Below, piece by piece: positions 7,036 to 9,936 of a DNA stretch of 9,936 nucleotides. Position 1 is the first letter of the stretch, and every line of letters begins with the position of its first letter. Source of the stretch: a bacterium F11 (lineage in GTDB: Bacteria; Elusimicrobiota; Elusimicrobia; F11). Position numbers and translations under genes: made by a program. The stretch spans positions 1-9,936 of the forward strand of contig MSYE01000194.1 in the NCBI GenBank assembly GCA_002176905.1. The letters are read 5' to 3'. The notes under the pieces are model-generated. The model was not told the origin of the DNA, searched no databases, and saw only the letters and a list, made by a program, of their open reading frames with translations.

Positions 7036-8009
7036 TGTTTGATCATCTCCGTCGGCAAGTGGGCTGCTGCAAGATGAGGTGCTTGATGAAAAGACATATT
7101 TTTGAGAATTTCCAGAGCCAACTCCAATGCGTTTCGACCATGTTCTCCAGCTACCAAGGGAGTCACACCATTTTTAATACAGTGAACAAAATGTGATATC
7201 TCGCTCTCAAGCGGATCATTTTTCTGGAGCCTTGGACGAAATCGTTGAATATCCTTTAGAGATCGAAAAACCGGACCTTTACGTCGGAAAATCTTCAAAC
7301 TTCTCTCTGAATAGTCGAGCGACAGATAGGCATCTGGCTGAAAAACACGAATTTTTCGATATCTTTTAAGGGTGACACGACTGGCTGACAAATCTGCTCG
7401 ACATCCTCCTTGGAAATAAAGAGTTGCCTTAACGATGTCCTCATGATCACTTATCACCCGTCCTCCAATGGCATCTAACCTTACTACAGGTTCATTGACC
7501 ATTGAGAGAATAATATCGAGATCATGAATCATTAAATCCAAAACGACCCCAACATGAGAAACACGAGGATCATAAGGGCCCAGCCGACTAACTTCTATGA
7601 AAACAGGTTTATTGACATGTTGGACCATCTCTGCCACTGCGGGATTAAACCGTTCAATATGGCCAACCTGAAGTACCAATTTTTTTTGCTGGGCCAATTC
7701 GATCAGTTGTTCGGCTTCGCCAATAGTTGACGTTAGAGGTTTTTCGATTAAACAGTGAACCCCTTGACTCAAGAAGAATTGACCAACTCTAAAATGCGCT
7801 GGTGTTGAAACTGCAATGGTGACGGCATCACAAACTTCGGCCATATACTCCATTGAATCAAACACATGGGTTTGAAATGATTTCGCTATTTTCTGTGCTT
7901 GAAGAGAATTTGTATCGTAAATACCAACAAATTCAACCCCACTCATTTTGCTCAAATGCTTCACATGATGCTGGCCGAGATGTCCGACTCCCACTACTCC
8001 GATCTTCAT
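7032..8009 (-). CDS. Gfo/Idh/MocA-family NAD(P)-dependent oxidoreductase in lipid A operon
   Basis: This 325-aa protein has the N-terminal Rossmann fold of the family, GVVGVGHLGQHH (4-15), the conserved EKP motif in CLIEKPL (86-92), GHIERFNPA (116-124), and the C-terminal catalytic-type D-x3-H in LDLMIHDLD (Asp158, His162). Family members oxidise or reduce sugars and nucleotide sugars using tightly held NAD(P). The substrate here is unknown. It lies between lpxI and lpxB, overlapping both by 4 nt, so it is very likely co-translated with lipid A enzymes and could act on a UDP-GlcNAc derivative. A. ferrooxidans GnnA, a UDP-GlcNAc 3-dehydrogenase encoded between lpxA and lpxB, belongs to this superfamily, but its aminotransferase partner GnnB is absent here. 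AGGAG lies 10 nt before the ATG. The family call is firm; the role is inference from context. Confidence 0.9.
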   Translation of the reverse strand: MKIGVVGVGHLGQHHVKHLSKMSGVEFVGIYDTNSLQAQKIAKSFQTHVFDSMEYMAEVCDAVTIAVSTPAHFRVGQFFLSQGVHCLIEKPLTSTIGEAEQLIELAQQKKLVLQVGHIERFNPAVAEMVQHVNKPVFIEVSRLGPYDPRVSHVGVVLDLMIHDLDIILSMVNEPVVRLDAIGGRVISDHEDIVKATLYFQGGCRADLSASRVTLKRYRKIRVFQPDAYLSLDYSERSLKIFRRKGPVFRSLKDIQRFRPRLQKNDPLESEISHFVHCIKNGVTPLVAGEHGRNALELALEILKNMSFHQAPHLAAAHLPTEMIKQ

Positions 8010-8824
8010 TGATTTTCGACTCCTATTATGGCGATATCTTCAATGTTTGCCCATTCAATCAATTTTTCCTTATCCAACATCAGTGTTTTATTGGCCTCAA
8101 TGGCCAAAATTCCCCCACCGGCTTCCTGAAAGGTTTCAATTGTGTTTAATCCAACCACCGGAACATCAAATCGGAGATCTTGTTGGGGTTTGGAAACTTT
8201 TACAACTGTAAAAGGACCTTTTGCAATTTTACCAGCTCGACGAATACAAAGATCAGTTCCTTCCATTGCTTCAATGGCAATGACAGCTTTGTTTTTGACG
8301 CAGACAGTCTGTCCAATATCAAGACCTGCCATTTCTTTTGCTAGTTGGAACCCAAATTGAATATCTTCTTTCTGTGATTTAGAGATTTTCTTTTTGGTCA
8401 ATAATCCTTTGTTTGCCAGGAAATCTGTTAGGTGAGAAATAGAAGGGATTAACTCCAGTCCTTCCTTTGCAAGTTCATCAGCCACCCCTCCCAATATGGT
8501 ATCGGCTTTGCGGTCTCTGAGTTTCCAAAAGAACTTTAGAGCCTTTAGATCCGGATGAAACCTTTTAAAATCTTCATACATATTGCTATGGCGAACGAGA
8601 CCGGCCATTACGATTTCTTGAATTCCTTCTTTTTTAAATATTTTTATCCATTTTTTAAATTGCCCAACAAAAACCCAATGTAGCTGATCCACCATTTTTT
8701 CAATGGCGGGATCCGCCTCCTCTTTGAAAGCCACGACCACGACCCTTCGACCTGCTTTTCGCGCTTCTTCTGCTACCAAGAATGGGAAACGTCCATTTCC
8801 CGCCAAAAGCCCAAGAGGTTTCAT
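8006..8824 (-). CDS. lpxI: UDP-2,3-diacylglucosamine pyrophosphatase LpxI
   Basis: LpxI (formerly DUF1009) hydrolyses UDP-2,3-diacylglucosamine to lipid X and UMP, the step done by the unrelated LpxH in E. coli. The 272-aa product begins with GLLAGNGRFPFLVAEEA (5-21), carries the family-typical GLVRHSNMYEDF and RDRKADTILGGVADEL (103-118), and ends with the diagnostic block KPQQDLRFDVPVVGLNTIE (212-230) and EAGGGILAIEANKTLMLD (234-251). Asp220 in RFDVP probably corresponds to the Asp225 studied in Caulobacter LpxI. The length fits the family. A strong AGGAGG lies 10 nt before the ATG, and the start overlaps the lpxA stop by 4 nt. Its presence inside the lipid A operon suggests it is this organism's lipid X-forming enzyme, although an lpxH elsewhere cannot be excluded. 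Confidence 0.95.
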   Translation of the reverse strand: MKPLGLLAGNGRFPFLVAEEARKAGRRVVVVAFKEEADPAIEKMVDQLHWVFVGQFKKWIKIFKKEGIQEIVMAGLVRHSNMYEDFKRFHPDLKALKFFWKLRDRKADTILGGVADELAKEGLELIPSISHLTDFLANKGLLTKKKISKSQKEDIQFGFQLAKEMAGLDIGQTVCVKNKAVIAIEAMEGTDLCIRRAGKIAKGPFTVVKVSKPQQDLRFDVPVVGLNTIETFQEAGGGILAIEANKTLMLDKEKLIEWANIEDIAIIGVENQ

Positions 8825-9633
8825 CCGACTGGTTCCTCCTGCAAAACATTTGATTTGTTTTCTGGGCGCACAAAACCGCGATGTGGGACCGAAAGAAATT
8901 CTTTAAACAACGAGACGTTATCATCATTTATGTTTAGTGCTGGATCATTGAGAGCTTCATCAAGTTTGAGCCCAGACATAAAAACTGCGTGATAAGCCTT
9001 TTTAATTTTACTGATGCTGTCTCGATTGATTCCCGAGCGCCTCATTCCAATAACATTTAAACCTCTCAACGTTGCTCGATCTCCTTGGGCAATACAAAAA
9101 GGAGCAATATCCATTGGCACCATGGCCCCACCACTAATTAGCGCACCCGTTCCTATTCGAACAAATTGATGAATACCTACCATCGTGCTGACGAAAACGT
9201 TATTACCGATATTGGTATGTCCTGCAAGTTGGGCTGCATTTGCAAGGATCACGTTGTCACCAATTGAGCAGTCATGGGCGATATGGGAAAGAGCCATAAA
9301 ATAACCCTTATTTCCAATTTTTGTAACTCCCTTATCCAGAAGGGTTCCTCGATGGACGGTGACGCCTTCGCGGAAAATACAATTTTCTCCAACAACAAGC
9401 TGGGTTTTCTCACCTTTATACTTAAAATGTTGAGGTTCTAGCCCGAGACTGGCTTGGGGATAAACGAGGCATCCTTTTCCAAGCTGTGTGTGCTGAATGA
9501 TAGTGTGGGACATAATGTGACAATCATCTCCAATCTTGACATCAGGGCCGATAACAGAATAAGCATCAATTTTGACATTGACCCCGATTTGAGCTTTAGA
9601 ATCGATAATGGCTGATGAGTGAATTTGTGACAA
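8821..9633 (-). CDS. lpxA: Acyl-ACP--UDP-N-acetylglucosamine O-acyltransferase LpxA (TTG start)
   Basis: LpxA transfers a 3-hydroxyacyl chain from ACP to the 3-position of UDP-GlcNAc, the first step of lipid A synthesis, in the cytoplasm as a left-handed beta-helix trimer. The 270-aa product has many hexapeptide repeats, FREGVTVHRGT (87-97), HIAHDC (117-122) with catalytic-type His120 (E. coli His125), AGH (137-139), GIHQF (153-157) and the helical C-terminal domain from about 190. The acyl-length ruler glycine (E. coli Gly173) is present as Gly168 in ISGGA, so a long acyl chain is plausible. In the substrate loop the usual QDLKY is QHFKY (68-72), with His69 where E. coli has Asp74. The start is TTG at 9633, supported by AGGGGG 9 nt upstream; no ATG lies at a comparable place. 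It begins 13 nt after the fabZ stop. Confidence 0.96.
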   Translation of the reverse strand: MSQIHSSAIIDSKAQIGVNVKIDAYSVIGPDVKIGDDCHIMSHTIIQHTQLGKGCLVYPQASLGLEPQHFKYKGEKTQLVVGENCIFREGVTVHRGTLLDKGVTKIGNKGYFMALSHIAHDCSIGDNVILANAAQLAGHTNIGNNVFVSTMVGIHQFVRIGTGALISGGAMVPMDIAPFCIAQGDRATLRGLNVIGMRRSGINRDSISKIKKAYHAVFMSGLKLDEALNDPALNINDDNVSLFKEFLSVPHRGFVRPENKSNVLQEEPVG

Positions 9634-9642
9634 AAGAATTCG

Positions 9643-9648
9643 CCCCCT
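9643..9648 (-). promoter_or_regulatory. Shine-Dalgarno for the TTG start of lpxA
   Basis: AGGGGG lies 9 nt before the TTG at 9633 and overlaps the fabZ stop codon TAG. It supports TTG as the lpxA start, since the translation from this codon (MSQIHSSAII) also matches the usual LpxA N-terminus. Confidence 0.7.
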
Positions 9649-9936
9649 AGTTATTTCTGTCTGCTATAGCGAACGAAAATGATGCTTCTGTTGTAAGTTC
9701 ACCTTTGACTTTTGCAATTCCCTTGGCTTTCCCAGCTCTTGATCCGGTCCTCAACATTTCGACGTGAAGTTCTAATAAGTCTCCTGGCGAAACAGGTTTT
9801 CGAAATTTGATACTTTCCATTCCCATAAAGAAGGCCAATTTGTTTTTAAAATTTGGCTGTGAGAACATCAGGGCACAGGCAGTTTGGGCACACGCCTCGA
9901 CAATTAAAACGCCGGGCATGATGGGGTGCCCAGGAA
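9647..9936 (-). CDS. fabZ: 3-hydroxyacyl-ACP dehydratase FabZ (5' end outside window)
   Basis: FabZ is the hot-dog-fold dehydratase of type II fatty acid synthesis and acts on 3-hydroxyacyl-ACP, the same pool that LpxA and LpxD use. The frame is open to the right edge, reading PGHPIMPGVLIVEACAQ, which matches the active-site helix of FabZ (E. coli GKPIFPGVLILEAMAQ); the Glu of LIVEACAQ is the predicted catalytic Glu (E. coli Glu68). Next come FFMGMESIKFRKPVSPGDLLELHVE, a family-typical strand pair, and a C-terminus that ends at a TAG. About 50 N-terminal residues, including the catalytic His, lie outside the window. The ATG at 9919 is the internal Met of PIMPGV and is not the start. Adjacency to lpxA is the common fabZ-lpxA arrangement, with lpxD expected further upstream. 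Confidence 0.95.
   Translation of the reverse strand, partial: PGHPIMPGVLIVEACAQTACALMFSQPNFKNKLAFFMGMESIKFRKPVSPGDLLELHVEMLRTGSRAGKAKGIAKVKGELTTEASFSFAIADRNN

Noticed and set aside
9917..9919. ATG as a possible fabZ start
   Set aside because: Codons upstream read PGHPI in frame with the conserved FabZ active-site segment, so this is an internal Met of a gene cut by the window edge.
1..9936. CRISPR, tRNA/rRNA, insertion sequence, phage or defence genes
   Set aside because: No repeat-spacer pattern, tRNA-like fold, inverted repeats with transposase, or related protein motifs were found on either strand; almost every base is explained by core genes.

Overview
The window is a block of tightly packed bacterial genes, all read on the minus strand, with no gap longer than 13 nt between coding regions. 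Read 5'->3' on the minus strand (right to left in window coordinates) the order is: fabZ (5' end cut off by the window), lpxA, lpxI, a Gfo/Idh-family oxidoreductase, lpxB, an MsbA-type ABC exporter, thiS, thiG, a predicted outer-membrane beta-barrel protein, and recG (3' end cut off by the window). Most junctions are 4-nt ATGA overlaps, short overlaps or 3-13 nt gaps. I saw no convincing promoter, terminator or riboswitch inside the block, so it is probably one long transcript whose promoter lies beyond the right edge.

Right part (about 4187-9936): lipid A assembly and export. FabZ supplies the fatty acid cycle, LpxA adds the first 3-hydroxyacyl chain to UDP-GlcNAc, LpxI cleaves UDP-diacylglucosamine to lipid X, LpxB joins lipid X to UDP-diacylglucosamine, and the MsbA-like half-transporter is placed to flip the product across the inner membrane. 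The Gfo/Idh dehydrogenase between lpxI and lpxB has no assigned substrate. Its position recalls the GnnA type of UDP-GlcNAc 3-dehydrogenase, but no GnnB aminotransferase is present here.

Middle (about 3139-4183): thiS and thiG, the sulfur carrier and the thiazole synthase of thiamin biosynthesis, translationally coupled to each other and to msbA. Left part (1-3142): a predicted secreted beta-barrel protein whose best start appears to be a non-standard ATA codon, then the replication-fork helicase RecG, overlapping it by 14 nt.

The organism is a diderm (LPS-making) bacterium of moderate-to-low GC that uses LpxI rather than LpxH. The fabZ-lpxA-lpxI-Gfo/Idh-lpxB-msbA order is of a kind I associate with Nitrospirota-like or former deltaproteobacterial lineages, but I cannot fix the phylum from this sequence alone. 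The window looks like vertically inherited core genome. I found no mobile element, defence system, CRISPR array or RNA gene, and no convincing undescribed system. The points most worth a second look are the apparent ATA start, the orphan Gfo/Idh gene paired with an unusual LpxA substrate-loop residue, and the mixing of lipid A, thiamin and DNA repair genes in one unit.
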